A stretch of 64,000 nt of DNA, from positions 50,019,346 to 50,083,345 of the forward strand of contig NC_087064.1 of NCBI RefSeq assembly GCF_963678635.1, read 5' to 3'. Below, in pieces: positions 1-11,302 of the stretch. Position 1 is the stretch's first letter. Every line of letters starts with the position of its first letter. The position numbers were made by a program, and so were the translations under genes. Below the pieces are notes generated by a model. That model was not told the DNA's origin, made no database searches, and was given only the letters and a program-made list of their open reading frames with translations. Source of the DNA: Symsagittifera roscoffensis. Its lineage: Eukaryota; Xenacoelomorpha; Acoela; Convolutidae.

Positions 1-283
1 CTTTGGCCTGCACAGTTTTATTGGTTCCGGGGTCGAAAGCGCGGCTTTGATTATATCGTCAATTGTTGTATGCGCCAATTTGAAGCTATTTCAAAAATTG
101 TTTGCAACAAATGTGGAAGCTCAGCTGAATGATGAACCTTCCTCGAAAAAAATTAATGATGCCTTTATTTAAAAACTAAAGGCATTCTATTTTAAAAATT
201 AAAGGCAAAATTAATGATGCCATTCGTTTAAAATTTAAAACGAATGATTTTAATCTCCTTTTTTTCAAAAATTTTTTGTGAGT
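1..283. other. AT-rich left edge, no gene seen
   Basis: No coding signal is seen. Two small AT-rich hairpins lie here: GCCTTTA at 161-167 pairs with TAAAGGC at 177-183, and CATTCGTTT at 221-229 pairs with AAACGAATG at 238-246. The first 120 bases may be the tail of another repeat that starts outside the window. Confidence 0.5.
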
Positions 284-574
284 GGTCTTTTTAAATTTTT
301 TTCATGGGAGTGCTGTTTGCATTTTGATAATCTGAAAATGATGTATGATTAAAAAAATATATACATTTTCTGAGAAGTTTGAAAAGATAAAAATTTCCGT
401 AAAAGTGATGTTTTTGAAATTTTTGAAATAATGATGTTTTAGTCTAGAGCGTTCGGAGATCTGTTGCCAGCACCAAAGGCGGACCTAGGCCTTTCACGAG
501 AGGGGTAGGCGGATTCTCAAAAAAAAAAAATTTTCTTCGACCAAATTGATTTTCCGAGCTCTCTCAAAACGCTA
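284..574 (+). repeat. Direct duplication, copy 1
   Basis: This segment is nearly identical to 1,017-1,303; the only differences noticed are a few substitutions and a change in A-run length. Such high identity among otherwise diverged neighbours points to a recent local duplication. It includes the left end of a hAT-like element beginning at 474. Confidence 0.85.
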
Positions 575-809
575 AAAAGACCCTGTTTTGGCTAAACTTT
601 TGAAAAGAATGAAAAAGCATGCTAAAAAAGCGTTTTTAGGCACATTTTTGAGAATTTTGACCATAAAATTGCGTTTTTTTTTATCAGGGCGCGCTCTCCA
701 TCAAATTTATTTCATGTTGACGCCTAAGGCGCTTGGAAAAAAACTTAAAGGGTCCGTCACTAAAAGTGAATATCTCAAAAAGTACAAGTTGGGACCATTT
801 GGGTCGGCA
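474..809 (+). mobile_element. hAT-like non-autonomous element, 3'-truncated copy
   Basis: The left terminal inverted repeat reads CAAAGGCGGACCTAGG and is preceded by GCCAGCAC at 466-473. The same octamer, or a close variant, follows the right end of other copies in this window, which is what an 8-bp target-site duplication would look like. The body contains the family landmarks (GACCAAATTGATTTTCCGAG; GCGCGCTCTCC). The usual right end is replaced at about 809 by dispersed-repeat sequence. Confidence 0.6.
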
Positions 810-921
810 TTCGGTTTCATAACAAACCGAATGAATTCTTCGCTACAACCTGAAATCTATTTTCTTACAAATTTTTCTTCATACTTTTTCTCAGATGTTA
901 TTTCGTCGAGGTAAAAGTGAT

Positions 922-1016
922 GTTTTTAAAAATTTGAGAGTAAATTTATTTTTTTTAGATAAAAAACTGCGTTTTTTCCAGAGTTTTTCCTTTTGAAAAC
1001 ATTCCTTTTGATTCAG
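922..1016 (+). repeat. Inverted repeat, left arm
   Basis: About 95 bp that reads as the reverse complement of 1,306-1,399, with a single one-base indel noticed. The same sequence occurs in the forward orientation at about 3,362-3,456 as part of the dispersed repeat, so the left arm is the flipped one. Confidence 0.85.
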
Positions 1017-1303
1017 GTCTTTTTAAATTTTTTTCATGGGAGTGCTGTTTGCATTTTGATAATCTGAAAATGATGTATGATTAAAAAAATATATACATTT
1101 TCTGAGAAGTTTGAAAAGATAAAAATTTCCGTAAAAGTGATGTTTTTGAAATTTTTGAAATAATGATGTTTTAGTCTAGAGCGTTCGGAGATCTGTTGCC
1201 AGCACCAAAGGCGGACCTAGGCCTTTCACCAGAGGGGTAGGCGGATTCTCAAAAAAAAAATTTTTCTTCGACCAAATTAATTTTCCGAGCTCTCTCAAAA
1301 CGC
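1017..1303 (+). repeat. Direct duplication, copy 2
   Basis: This is the near-identical partner of 284-574. It sits exactly between the two arms of an inverted repeat (922-1,016 and 1,306-1,399) and contains a truncated hAT-like element starting at 1,206. Confidence 0.85.
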
Positions 1304-1304
1304 T
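1206..1304 (+). mobile_element. hAT-like element, left end only
   Basis: Begins with the same CAAAGGCGGACCTAGG terminus and preceding GCCAGCAC as the copy at 474. It is cut at the junction with the right inverted-repeat arm at 1,306. Confidence 0.6.
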
Positions 1305-1305
1305 A

Positions 1306-1399
1306 CTGAATCAAAAGAATGTTTTCAAAAGGAAAAACTCTGGAAAAAACGCAGTTTTTTATCTAAAAAAAATAAATTTACTCTCAAATTTTTAAAAAC
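1306..1399 (-). repeat. Inverted repeat, right arm
   Basis: Partner of 922-1,016. The arms enclose a 287-bp segment, so a transcript through here could fold into a stem of more than 90 bp. Confidence 0.85.
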
Positions 1400-2047
1400 T
1401 TTTGTGAGATGTCTTTTTGTATTTTTATCATGAGATTTTTGCTGCTTGCATTTTGACATGTTGCAAACGATGAATGACAAAAAAAAACAATTTCCGAGAA
1501 ATTTGGCAAAATAACAAAATCCAAGGAAATATGTTTTTTTATTTTATTTTTTCAAAAATCAAATTTTCTATTTCAGAGCGTTGGAATTTGTGTTGTCATC
1601 ACCAGTTTTCATATAAAATTGAATTAATTCCTCGCTACAATTTTTTTTCGACAAGTTTTTCTTTTATAGTTTTTCTTTGATGTTATTTCGTCAAAATATG
1701 CTACTGAAAAATAAGAGTTTTTTGAAAAGGGTCTCTGACATTTTAATTAATTTCTAAAGAAAAGTGAAGAATAAACAGACTGTTATGGATGTTTGTGTTC
1801 CAACCTTTTTGTTAATTGATTCGGTTTTCTTGTTACGGTCAGACAACACAATTGGACTAAAATTGATTCAAATCTACTTTTTCTCGCACGAACTTTATGC
1901 TCTATATTTCATTTGAAGTCCATCATAATGAATTACATAATAAGATAAAAATCACACTGAAACGTTTTTTTTTCAACTTCACTTTTGTTTTACGTTGCGC
2001 TAATTTTTGCAAGATTTTTTGCATTAAGCAATTGGGTATTGCAGAAA

Positions 2048-2454
2048 GGGGCGGATCTAGGATTTTCTCGAGAGAAGGGGCTGATTCTCAAATAATTGTT
2101 TTTAGGTCGACCAAATTGATTTTCCGAGCTCTCTCAAAACACTAAAAAGACCCTGTTTTGGCCAAACTTCCTGCGCCCGAAGCAAAATTTTTGTAAAATT
2201 AAAAACCATGCCAAAAAATGCTTTTTTAGACACTTTTTGGAAAAACTTGACCCGAAAATTGCGTTTTTTTTTCAGCGCGTACTCCCCCTCAACATTAACT
2301 CATGTTGGCGCCTGAGGCGCTTTTACAAAAACTTAAAGGGTCTATCACCAAAAAAGGATATTTTAAAAAAGTACAAGTTAGGACGCTTTGGGTCGGCAGG
2401 GGGTCAAAACCCTGAGGGAAGAGCGTACCAAGTCCCCCCTAAATCTGCCCTTGG
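2048..2454 (+). mobile_element. hAT-like non-autonomous element
   Basis: About 400 bp, running from GGGGCGGATCTAGG to a right end with CTAAATCTGCCC followed by TTGGCCAGCA. The start and end are imperfect inverted repeats of each other. No transposase is encoded. The left flank (TATTGCAGAAA) and the right flank come from different parts of the dispersed repeat, so the element now amplifies as part of a larger mosaic. Confidence 0.6.
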
Positions 2455-4068
2455 CCAGCAAAAGTATTCATAACAAACCGAATGAATTTTTCGCTACAAC
2501 CTGATATCTGTCTTCTCGACAAGTTTTTCTTTATATTTTTTCTCTGATGTTGTTTCGTCGAGGTAAGCTATTGAATCATAAGAGCTTTTTGAAAAAATTC
2601 AGTATTTTTTAAACTATTACTTAAAAAGTTTTATTGGGTGCTATCTTTATGAAAGTTTTGTTAAATACACGGCAAAAAGTGTTTATCTCTAGATTGCTCT
2701 TTCATGGGAAAAAGAAGTAGCTATTGCACCGCTATTTCAAATACAGTATCTACCCTCATTTAAGAAAAGTAAAAAAAATAAGTGGATTATTTTGGATGTT
2801 CATAGTATAGATTATTGTCTATAAAACCGGTTATCATGTTCAACTCAGACAACAAAACTGGTCTATCCTGTATTTAAATCATATTTTTCAGGCAAAAATA
2901 TAAAAACTTTAATTTCTTTGAAATCCCTTATGATGGATTTAAAAAAGAAAAAGAAAATCACATTGAACATATGTTTCTCCCTTTGAGTTTTGTTTTGCGT
3001 CGTGCAAAAAATAGCAAGAACTTCTGCAATTACCAAATGAGTAATGAAGAAACTTTGCAAAGCGAGTGTACGGCCTACTCATTTTTTAAATCCTAACTCA
3101 AATGCTAGGGGGCATAGTAAGACGAAGATAACTTACAAACCATTTTTTTTATATTGTGAAATTTGTTGAAAACAACCAAATTTATTTTTGAGTGTCATAG
3201 AAAAAAGTAACAAAAATATCAAAAATGCGCGAAAAAAAATCGAACTGAGCATGAAGTAACCAACTTTAGTTTAAAAAGTAAAAAGAAAATTATGTGCGTT
3301 GAAATCCGCATCCCAAAAAGGAAAAAAAAAACATTTTAAATGAGTTTCTGGATAGAGATGAAGAATGTTTTCAAAAGGAAAAACTCTGGAAAAAACGCTG
3401 ATTTTTATCTAAAAAAATTAAATTTACTCTCAAATTTTTAACAACTTTTTTGAGCTGTCTTTTTGAACTTTCATCGTGAATTTTTGCTGCTTGCATTTTG
3501 ACAAGCTGAAAACGATGAACGAAAAAAAAAAACATTTTTCTGAGAAGTTTGGCAAAAAAAAAAATTCAATTTTTTGATTATTTTCCAAAAACTAAATTTT
3601 CTATTTCAGAGCCTCGGAATATCTGTTGCCATCACTAAATTTCATTCCAAACTGAATGAATTCTTCGCTACAACCTGAACTATGCTTTCTTGATAAGTTT
3701 TTCTTTTATATATTTTTTTCTCTGATGTTATTTCATGGAGTTAAGCTACTGAATTATAGGAGTTTTTTGGAAAAGGTCAGTGAAACTTTATTTAACTCTT
3801 AAAGCAAAGTGATAAGCAAATAGACTATTATGAATGTTCATGGTCTAAACGTTTTTTGAGTAAAATCGATTCCCATGTTAAGTTCAGACAACAAAACTGG
3901 ACTAAAATTGATATAAATCCGTTTTTTCTCGCTAAACATTATGCACTATATTCCATTTGAATTCCATGAAAATCACAATTAAATGGTTGTCTTTTTACTT
4001 TACTTTCGTTTTGCGTCGCCCAAAATTTAGCAAGATTTTTAGCGTTTATCCTTTGAGTAATGCAGAAC

Positions 4069-4353
4069 GGGGCGGATCTCGGGTTTTCTCGAAAGGCGTG
4101 GCGGATTCTCAAAACGTTTTTTGAGTCGATCAAATTGATTTTCCGAGTTCTCTCATAACACCAAAAAGACCCTGTTTTGGCCAAATTTTCTGCGGCATAG
4201 GCAAAGTTTTGAAAAAAAGAAAAAGCATGCAATAAAATTGCGTCATCATCAAAAGTGAATATCTCAAAAAGTACAAGTTGGGACTCTTTGGGTCGTCAGG
4301 GGGTCAAAACCCTGAGGGTAGAGCGTCCGAAGCCCCCCTAAACCTGCCTCTGG
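4069..4353 (+). mobile_element. hAT-like non-autonomous element, internally deleted
   Basis: Same family as 2,048-2,454, running from GGGGCGGATCTCGG to CTAAACCTGCCTCTGG and followed by CTAGCACCAG. It lacks about 100 bp of the centre, including the GCGCGCTCC block. Confidence 0.55.
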
Positions 4354-4811
4354 CTAGCACCAGTATTCAAAACAAATTGACTGAGTTCTTCGCTAATACC
4401 TGAAACATGTTTTCTTGACAAGTTTTTCTTTTATAGTTTTTCTGTGATATTATTTCGTCAAATTATGCTACTGAATCATAAAAGTTTTTTGAATAGGGTC
4501 ACTTTCTTTTGATTAATTTCTAAAGAAAAATGAAAAATAAATAGACTGTTATGGATGTTCGTGGTCCAAGCTTTTGTTCACTGATTCAATTACCATGCTA
4601 GGGTCAGACAACAAAATTGGACTAAAGTGGCGTTAAACCTACTTTTTATCGCAAGAAATTTATGGACTATATTTCATTTGAAATCCATCATAATGAATTA
4701 CATCATAAGATGAAAATCACAATAAAATGTTTTTTTTTCCTTTCACTTTTGTTTTACGTTGCGCAAAATTTTGCAAGATTTTTTGCATTAATCATTTCAG
4801 TAATGCAGAAA

Positions 4812-5181
4812 GGGGCGGATCTAGGATTTTCTCGAGAGAAGGGGCTGATTCTCACAAAATTTTTTAAGGTCGACTAAATTGATTTCCCGAGTTCTCTCAA
4901 ACCTCTAAAAAGACCCTGTTTAGGCCAAACTTTCTGCGCCGCGGGCAAAGTTTTGAAAAAATGAAAAAAGCAGGCAAAAAATTGCGTTTTTAAGCAGTTT
5001 TTGGAGATATTTGACCAAAAAAACGCGTTTTTCTTTCAGCGTGCGCCCACCCTCAAATTAAATTCATGTTGGCGCCTGAGACGCTTTTACAAATTTTTAA
5101 TTTGGGACCCTATGGTCGAGAGGGGGTCAAAACTTTGAGGGTAGAACGACCGAAGCCCCCCACCCCTAAACCTGCCCATGG
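4812..5181 (+). mobile_element. hAT-like non-autonomous element
   Basis: Same family, running from GGGGCGGATCTAGG to CCTAAACCTGCCCATGG. It carries the GCGTGCGCCCACCCTCAAAT block and the tract GGGGGTCAAAACTTTGAGGG, itself a small inverted repeat. No protein is encoded. Confidence 0.6.
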
Positions 5182-6960
5182 CAGGACCAGTATTCATAAA
5201 AAATTGATTGAGTTCTCCGCTACAACCTGAAATATGTTTTCTTGACAAGTTTTCTTATATTGTTTTTCTCTGATGTTCTTTCGCCAAATTAGGCTTCTGA
5301 ATAATACGTGTTTTTTGAAAAGGGTCAGTGATTTTTTAACCTTCCTTTTTTATATTTTATTGGGTGCTATCTTTATGAAAGTTTTGTTAAAAACACGGAA
5401 AAAAATGTTTATTTCTAAATTGATCTTTCATGGAAAAAAGACGGAGGTTTTGCATCGATTGTTCAAGTACAGTATCTACTCTCATTCAAGAAAAAATAAT
5501 ACTTAGATTTTTTTTGGATGTTCATAGTATAGATTATTGTCTATAAAACCATTTATCATGTTAAGCTCAGACAAGAAAACTTGACTATCCTGTATTTTTC
5601 TGGCAAAAATTATGCACTATAATTCATCTGAAATCCATTTTATTGGATTAAAAAAGAAAAAGAAAATCACATTGAACATATGTTTTTCCCTTTGAGTTTT
5701 GTTTCGCGTGCTGCAAAAATTTGCAAGAACTTCTGCAATTACCAAATGAGTAATGAAGAAACTTTGCAAAGCGAGTGTACGGCCTACTCCTTTTTAAAAT
5801 CCTAACTCAAATTTCAAAAAGTTCCGGTAATTTCTGCCACACCCCGCACCTGAACTAAACCTCTCCACCTGATCCAACCATCCTCTCCATATGGGGTGTA
5901 GCTCAGGTGGGGGTGCAAAGAGGCAAACATTAGGATGAGGAAATATCGTAAGGAGCAAAGTGGCAAATGCTAGGTGACATAGTAGGACGAACATAATTTA
6001 CACACCAATTTTTTTTTCGGGAAATTTGTTGAAAACAACCAAATTTATTTTTGAGTGTTTATAGGAAAAAGTAACAAAAATATCAAAATTGCGATAAAAA
6101 ATACAAACTGAGCAAGAAGTAACCAGCTTTAGTTTAAAACGTAGAAATTGAAAAGTGCGTTGATATCCGCATCCCAAAAAAGGAAAAAAAATAATATAAT
6201 TCAGTTTCTGGATAGAGATGAAGAATGCTTTCAAAAGGAAAAAATCTGAAAAAAAAAACGCTGGTTTTTATCTCAACAAAATACATTTAATCTCTCTTTT
6301 TTTTTAAAATTTGTGAGCTGTTTTTTTTTGGCTTTTTATTATGGATTTCTGCTGCTTGCATTTTGACAAGCTGAAATCGTTAAACGACCAAAAAAAACAG
6401 TTTTCGGAGAAGTTTGGCAAAATAAAAAAATTCATGAAAATGAGTTTTTTCTACTTTTTCCCAAAAACTAATTTTTCTAGTTCAGAGCCTTGGAAAATAT
6501 GTTGCCATCACCAATTTTTGTTTCAAACTGAATGAATTCTTTGCTACAACCTGAATTATGCTTTCTTGATAAGTTTTTATTTTGTAGTTTTTCTCTGATG
6601 ATAATTCGTGGAGTTAAGCTACTGAATCATAGGAGTTTTTGAAAATGGTCAGTGAAATTTGATTTATTTTCTAATTCAAAGTGAAAAACAAATAGACTAT
6701 CATGGATGTTTGTGATCTAAATTTTTAAAATATAATCAATTCCCATGTTAAACTCAGTCAACAAAACTGGACTAAAATTGATTTAAATCCATTTTTTTCG
6801 CAAAACTTGTTGCACTTTATTCCATTTGAAATCCATCATAATGAAATTATTGGAAAGATGAAAATCCCTTTAAAATGGTTCTTTTCTCACTTCACTTTTG
6901 TTTTGCGTCGCGCAAAAATATGCAAGATTTTTTGCATTTATCATTTGAGTAATGCAGAAA

Positions 6961-7361
6961 GGGGCGGATCTCGGGTTTTCTCGAAAGGGATGGCGGATTC
7001 TCAAAACATTTTTAGGTCGACCAAATTCATTTTCCGAGCTGTCTAAAAACGCTAAAAACACTCCGTTTTGGCCAATTTTTCTGCGCCGCAGGCAAAGTTT
7101 CAAAAAATGAAAAAGCATGCAAAAAGTTGCGTTTTTAGGCACTTTTTGGAGAATGTTAACCAAAAAATTGCGTTTCTTTTGGCGCACGCTCCCCTTAAAT
7201 TTAATATATGTTGGTGCATAAGGCAGCTTTATAAAATTTTAATGGTCCGTCACCAAAAGGGGATATCTCAAAAAATACAAGTCGGGACCCTTTGGATCGG
7301 CAAGGGGTCGAATCCCTGAGGGGAGAACGTCTGAAGCCCCCCCCCCTATAACTGCCCCTGG
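6961..7361 (+). mobile_element. hAT-like non-autonomous element
   Basis: Same family, running from GGGGCGGATCTCGG to ATAACTGCCCCTG and followed by GCCAACACCAG. All internal landmarks are present. This and the copy at 2,048 are the most complete plus-strand examples in the window. Confidence 0.6.
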
Positions 7362-9550
7362 CCAACACCAGTATTCATAACAAAATGAATGAATTCTTTG
7401 CTACAACCTGATGTTTTCTTGACAGTTTTTTCTTTTCTCTGATGTTCTTTTGTCAAAGTAAGCTACTGATTCGAAGTAGTTTTTTGGAAAGGGTCAGTGA
7501 TTTTTTTAAACTTTAAAAAAAAAGTTTATTGGGTGCTAGCTTTTTGAAAGTTTTATAAAATACACGGCAAAAAAGTGTTTAACTCCAGGTTGCTCCTTGA
7601 TGAGAAACAGACTGAGTTATTGCACCGGTTGTTCAATTACAGTATCTACCCTCATTTAGGAAAAGTGAAAAATAAATAGATTCTTATGGATGTTCTTAGT
7701 CTAGAATAGTGTCTATGAAACCGATTATCATGTTAAACTATATTTATTTCCTATTTTTCTGGCAAAAACGTCTGCACTATATTTCATTTGCAATCCTTCA
7801 TAGTGGAACTTAAAAAAAATCCCATTGAAAATATGTTTTTCCATTTTAATTTTGTTTCGCGTCGTGCAAAAATGTGCAAGAATTTCTGCGTTTACCAAAG
7901 AAATAATGCAGAAACTTTGCAGAGCGAGTGTACGGCCTACTCCACTTGCAAAACTTGCTTCAACTTTCAAAATGGTTTCGTTAACTCCTCCCCCACCCCG
8001 CACATGAACTAAACCCCTACGCCTGATCCAACCACCCCCTCTCCATATGGGGTGTGGTTCAGGTTAGGATGCAACGAGGGAAACGTTGGGATGCGGGTTT
8101 GTCGTAAAGAGCAAAGTGACAAACACAAGTAGGCATAATAGGAGGAAGAAAATTTACCCACCAAAAAAAGTTATTTTGTTTTGAGAAAATCGTTGAGAGC
8201 AATAAAATTTGGTTATTGAGTGTCATAGAAAAAGTAACAAAAATATCAAAATTGCGCGGAAAAACTTCAAACTGAGCAACAAGTAACCAACTTGAGTTTA
8301 AAAAGAAAAAAGATTTATGTGCGCTGAAATCCGCATCCCAAACAAAGAAAAAGGAACATGAATTTTGATTTTCTAAAATTTTTTCAAAAAAAAGCATGAT
8401 TTTTATCTAAACTAAAAATTTTAATCTCACTCTTTAAAACTTTTTTGTGAGCTGTCTTTTTGAATTTTTTATGAGAATTTTTCAGCTTAAGTTTTGACAT
8501 GCCGAAAACAATGAATGACAAAAAATATATAAGTTCCCTGAGAAGTTTGGCAGAATAAAAATTCTATGAAATTAAGCTTTTTGATTTTTTGTTCCCAAAA
8601 ATTAAATTTTCTCTTTCAGAGCCTTGTAAAATCTGTTGGCATCACCAGTTTTCATATCAAACTGAATGAATCCTTCGCTACAATCTGAAATATGATTTCA
8701 TGAAAAATTTATCTTTTATAGTTTTTCTCTGATGTTATTTCGTCGAAGTATGCTACTGAATCATAGGATTTCTATTTAAAAGTGAAAAACAAAAAGACTA
8801 TTATGGATGTTTGTGGTCTAAGTTTTTGTCAATTTGATCGATTCCCATGTTAAGCATGTTTTATTCCCAAATTTGGACTAATTTGAATGTAATTCCGTTT
8901 TCTCGCAAAAACATAATGCACTATAATTCATTTGAAATCCATCATAATGATTTACATTTAAAAAATGAAAGTCTCAATATATTGTTTTTTTCTTGCAATT
9001 TATTTTTGTTTTGCATCGCGTAAAATTTTTGCATTTATCAATTGAGTAATTCCGAAACTTTGCACAACTAGAGTATGGCCTACTCCATATCTAAACCTAA
9101 ACTCAGATCGCAAAAAAGATTCGTTAACCTCTCCCCCCGCATGCACCTGAACCAACATCCCCTCCACCCCCACGGAACCTGAACCAACCCATCTTCTTAA
9201 TGGATCTAACCACCCCCACTCCATGTGGGGTGTTGTTCAGATGAAGGACACAAAAAGGCAAACGTTGGTATAGGAGTTGTTGTAAGGACAAAGATGCAAA
9301 CACTAGGGGGGGAGGTTAATGGAAAGGAGATAATTTACCATTCCCCCTCCAAAAAAAACTTTTTTTCTCTAAATTATGAAAATTGATGCAAGAAACACAA
9401 TTCATTTTTTGAGTAATAAAAAAGTAACGACATTTTTCAAAGTGCGCAGAAAAAAGATAAATTGAGCAACAAGTAACCAATTTTAGTTTAAATTGTAAAA
9501 AAAGCTTACGTGCGTAGAGAATTGCATCCTTAAAAAAGGAAAAAAATTAT
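7362..9550. repeat. Right-hand copies of the dispersed repeat
   Basis: Two degraded copies of the dispersed unit, without an inserted hAT-like element. The stretch CTCCATATGGGGTG (near 8,039, with relatives near 5,885 and 9,219) is a small imperfect palindrome conserved in three copies. Minus-strand open frames (for example 8,059-8,397) share short peptide similarity with 5,998-6,234, but that follows from nucleotide homology of the repeats. Confidence 0.6.
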
Positions 9551-9718
9551 TATAATTGAGTTTCATTGTCAGTGTCCACAAAAAAGAAAGAAATGATCAT
9601 ACTGGATTACAAATGTATTCTGTTGCCTCGAAAAACACAAATTGCACAATCCATTTATGATTGATTAACATCGTTTTTTTTTCAAAATTGTGGACGCTGA
9701 CAATGAAACTCAATCATA
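9551..9718. mobile_element. 168-bp TIR element (MITE-like)
   Basis: The ends at 9,551-9,581 and 9,688-9,718 are inverted repeats of each other over 31 bp with two mismatches; the core reads GAGTTTCATTGTCAG. TA dinucleotides form the outermost bases at both ends, compatible with a TA target. It has no coding capacity. Confidence 0.65.
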
Positions 9719-10136
9719 GTAGATTTTTTTTTCATAGAGCTCCACTGCGAGTATCAATAATTGGAGCATCCATTCACAAAAACTGTTTTTGGATGAAACG
9801 CATAATCTGATTTTAACTCTAATTGTCCTTTGTGCCAATTGGTTATATACCTAAATAAGTAAAAATGTTTTTGAAGGTTAGGATCAACCGTACAATCCCC
9901 CCCCCCCCCCCTAAGTGACCTAACGTAGAAAGCCCTCCCAAGCATGTATTATTTCAGCTAAATGTTTCCAAATGAAATATGCACTTCATAAAAACGCGCT
10001 AAAGTTGGTTGTTTTATTTTATCGCGGGGTTGCTAAATTGTTCCAACTTTCGATACGAAAGTAACTGAATGTTTGTGCTCGGGGTGGGTTTTTTTTCTTC
10101 AGACAAAGTTCGACTTTTTAACTAGCCATTTTTGAC
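9719..10136. other. No gene seen; poly-C tract
   Basis: Unassigned AT-rich sequence with a run of about 14 C at roughly 9,898-9,911. No open frame or motif of note was recognised. Confidence 0.4.
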
Positions 10137-10585
10137 GGAATTTTTTTATATCACTCAAAGGGTATTGTTGTCCTGGGCTTAAATTTGAAAGGATATTTCA
10201 TCTGTGATCATTTTTTGTAAAGTTATGAGGGTTTAAAGATTGCCATTTTAGCAATTTTGACCAATTTGGGACAATGAACGTGCGATATAATTCGAGCAAT
10301 TAACGCGTGAGCAATTAACGCGAGCAATTAACGCGAGCAAATTGGTTGAACGAAGCTTATTTGTCACAATTGATTTGTTACAAGGAACGAAATCTCTCTT
10401 TTTGTACTTTATATGGCGTGTGGAGGGATGATTTTCATTAAAAAATTCAAATTTTACAAAAAAAATTTTCATTTTATTTTATTTCATTTAATTTTTTCAT
10501 GTTTTTACTGCTGCTCCATAAACCTTAAAAAGCAGTCGGAACATTCAGGGCTTCGCCCTGATACGAGCAGTCTTGTTAGTGTTTA
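10137..10585 (+). repeat. Dispersed repeat X, left (forward) copy
   Basis: About 450 bp matching, in inverted orientation, 30,307-30,740. Shared landmarks include TTAAATTTGAAA, GACCAATTTGGGACAAT, AATTGATTTGTTAC and TACTTTATATGG. It ends near a hairpin, CAGGGC-TTC-GCCCTG (10,546-10,560), followed by ATACGAGCAGTCTTGTT. This copy has gained three or four tandem units of GAGCAATTAACGCG at 10,293-10,340. A minus-strand open frame (10,248-10,472) has a counterpart in the other copy, but both are short and probably not genes. Confidence 0.75.
10293..10340 (+). repeat. Short tandem repeat, about 15-bp unit
   Basis: Three full units of GAGCAATTAACGCG plus a partial one, present only in the left copy of repeat X. 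Confidence 0.8.
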
Positions 10586-10990
10586 TTACTCAAATTATTG
10601 TTTCGTTTCAATTTTCTTTAGAATTAAGTTTAATTTGAACAATCACTTGATGTTAGCTCACGAAAAATCCCATGTTTTCTCCCCCTGAGCCAATTTTTGG
10701 GGATTGAAAGGTTGATCCAGATTTAACAAGTTTGAATCCTTCTGTTTAGTTTTTTGAAAAATGATTTTCATTCTGAAAAAACTTAAATTAAATATCCATG
10801 AATGGGAATTTTTGTAATGTCGCCAAAATCAATTAGACACTTAAATATGGGCCTCCCAAACATTTTATAACAAACTAAGTGTCGTTGGAAGTACAAGCGT
10901 GGGAGCGCGGTTGGTAAGTAGAAAACCGGGTATTCATATGATTAGCACAGATTCCGTCCTACTACAGTATTCGTCCTATTTATTTAATTA
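10586..10990. other. No gene seen
   Basis: AT-rich sequence with no recognised repeat, open frame or RNA gene. Confidence 0.4.
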
Positions 10991-11140
10991 ACAGATTTCG
11001 TCCCATACAGATTTTGTCCCATCTTAACATCCTATCGTCCCATATCCAAGTTTATGGGACGAAATCTGAGTACGCTTTGAAATAGTACGAGTTCTGCTGA
11101 AATGAAAATGGGACGAGATCTGTTATGGGACGAAATCTGT
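10991..11140. mobile_element. 150-bp TIR element with perfect 17-bp ends
   Basis: ACAGATTTCGTCCCATA at 10,991-11,007 is exactly the reverse complement of 11,124-11,140. Degenerate extra copies of the motif lie just inside and outside (CAGATTTTGTCCCAT at 11,008, ATGGGACGAAATCTG at 11,054, ATGGGACGAGATCTG at 11,108), so the whole region can fold on itself. No target-site duplication was found. Confidence 0.6.
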
Positions 11141-11302
11141 CACAGCCATTCTCTCTCGTCAGTAAAAAGACGAATACTATATAAACCAATCAGAATTGAG
11201 ATGAGAAGAAAAGGCACAAAATAAACAGCGATGATTTGCCTATTTCGTGCATTTGCTTTCGGATCTCCCTTTTGATTGGTTTACATAGTAGCTGTCAGCT
11301 TA

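Larger units (their letters stand above)
284..9560. repeat. Mosaic cluster of a diverged 2-3 kb dispersed repeat
   Basis: The same ordered landmarks recur several times with moderate divergence. One is a TGCATTTTGACAAGCTGAAA-like block (near 310, 1,070, 1,450, 3,490, 6,356 and 8,480). Another is a GAATGAATTCTTCGCTACAA-like block (near 830, 2,480, 3,653, 6,530, 7,387 and 8,665). A third is a CATTTGAAATCCATCATAAT-like block (near 1,910, 4,675, 6,825 and 8,930). A fourth is a GCGAGTGTACGGCCTACTC block (near 3,061, 5,771 and 7,925, with a degraded copy near 9,066). Spacing of equivalent landmarks varies from about 1.1 to 2.9 kb, so this is a rearranged cluster rather than a regular tandem array. 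Open frames of 60-110 codons occur but are not conserved as proteins between copies. No transposase or polymerase motif was recognised. Confidence 0.75.

Noticed and set aside
588-914. 108-codon open frame
   Set aside because: It runs from inside the hAT-like element into flanking dispersed repeat; equivalent frames are broken in the other copies.
5794-8397. Related minus-strand frames at 5,998-6,234 and 8,059-8,397 sharing a NFDIFVTFS peptide
   Set aside because: The similarity follows from nucleotide homology between repeat copies. Frame length and ends are not preserved and no domain is present.
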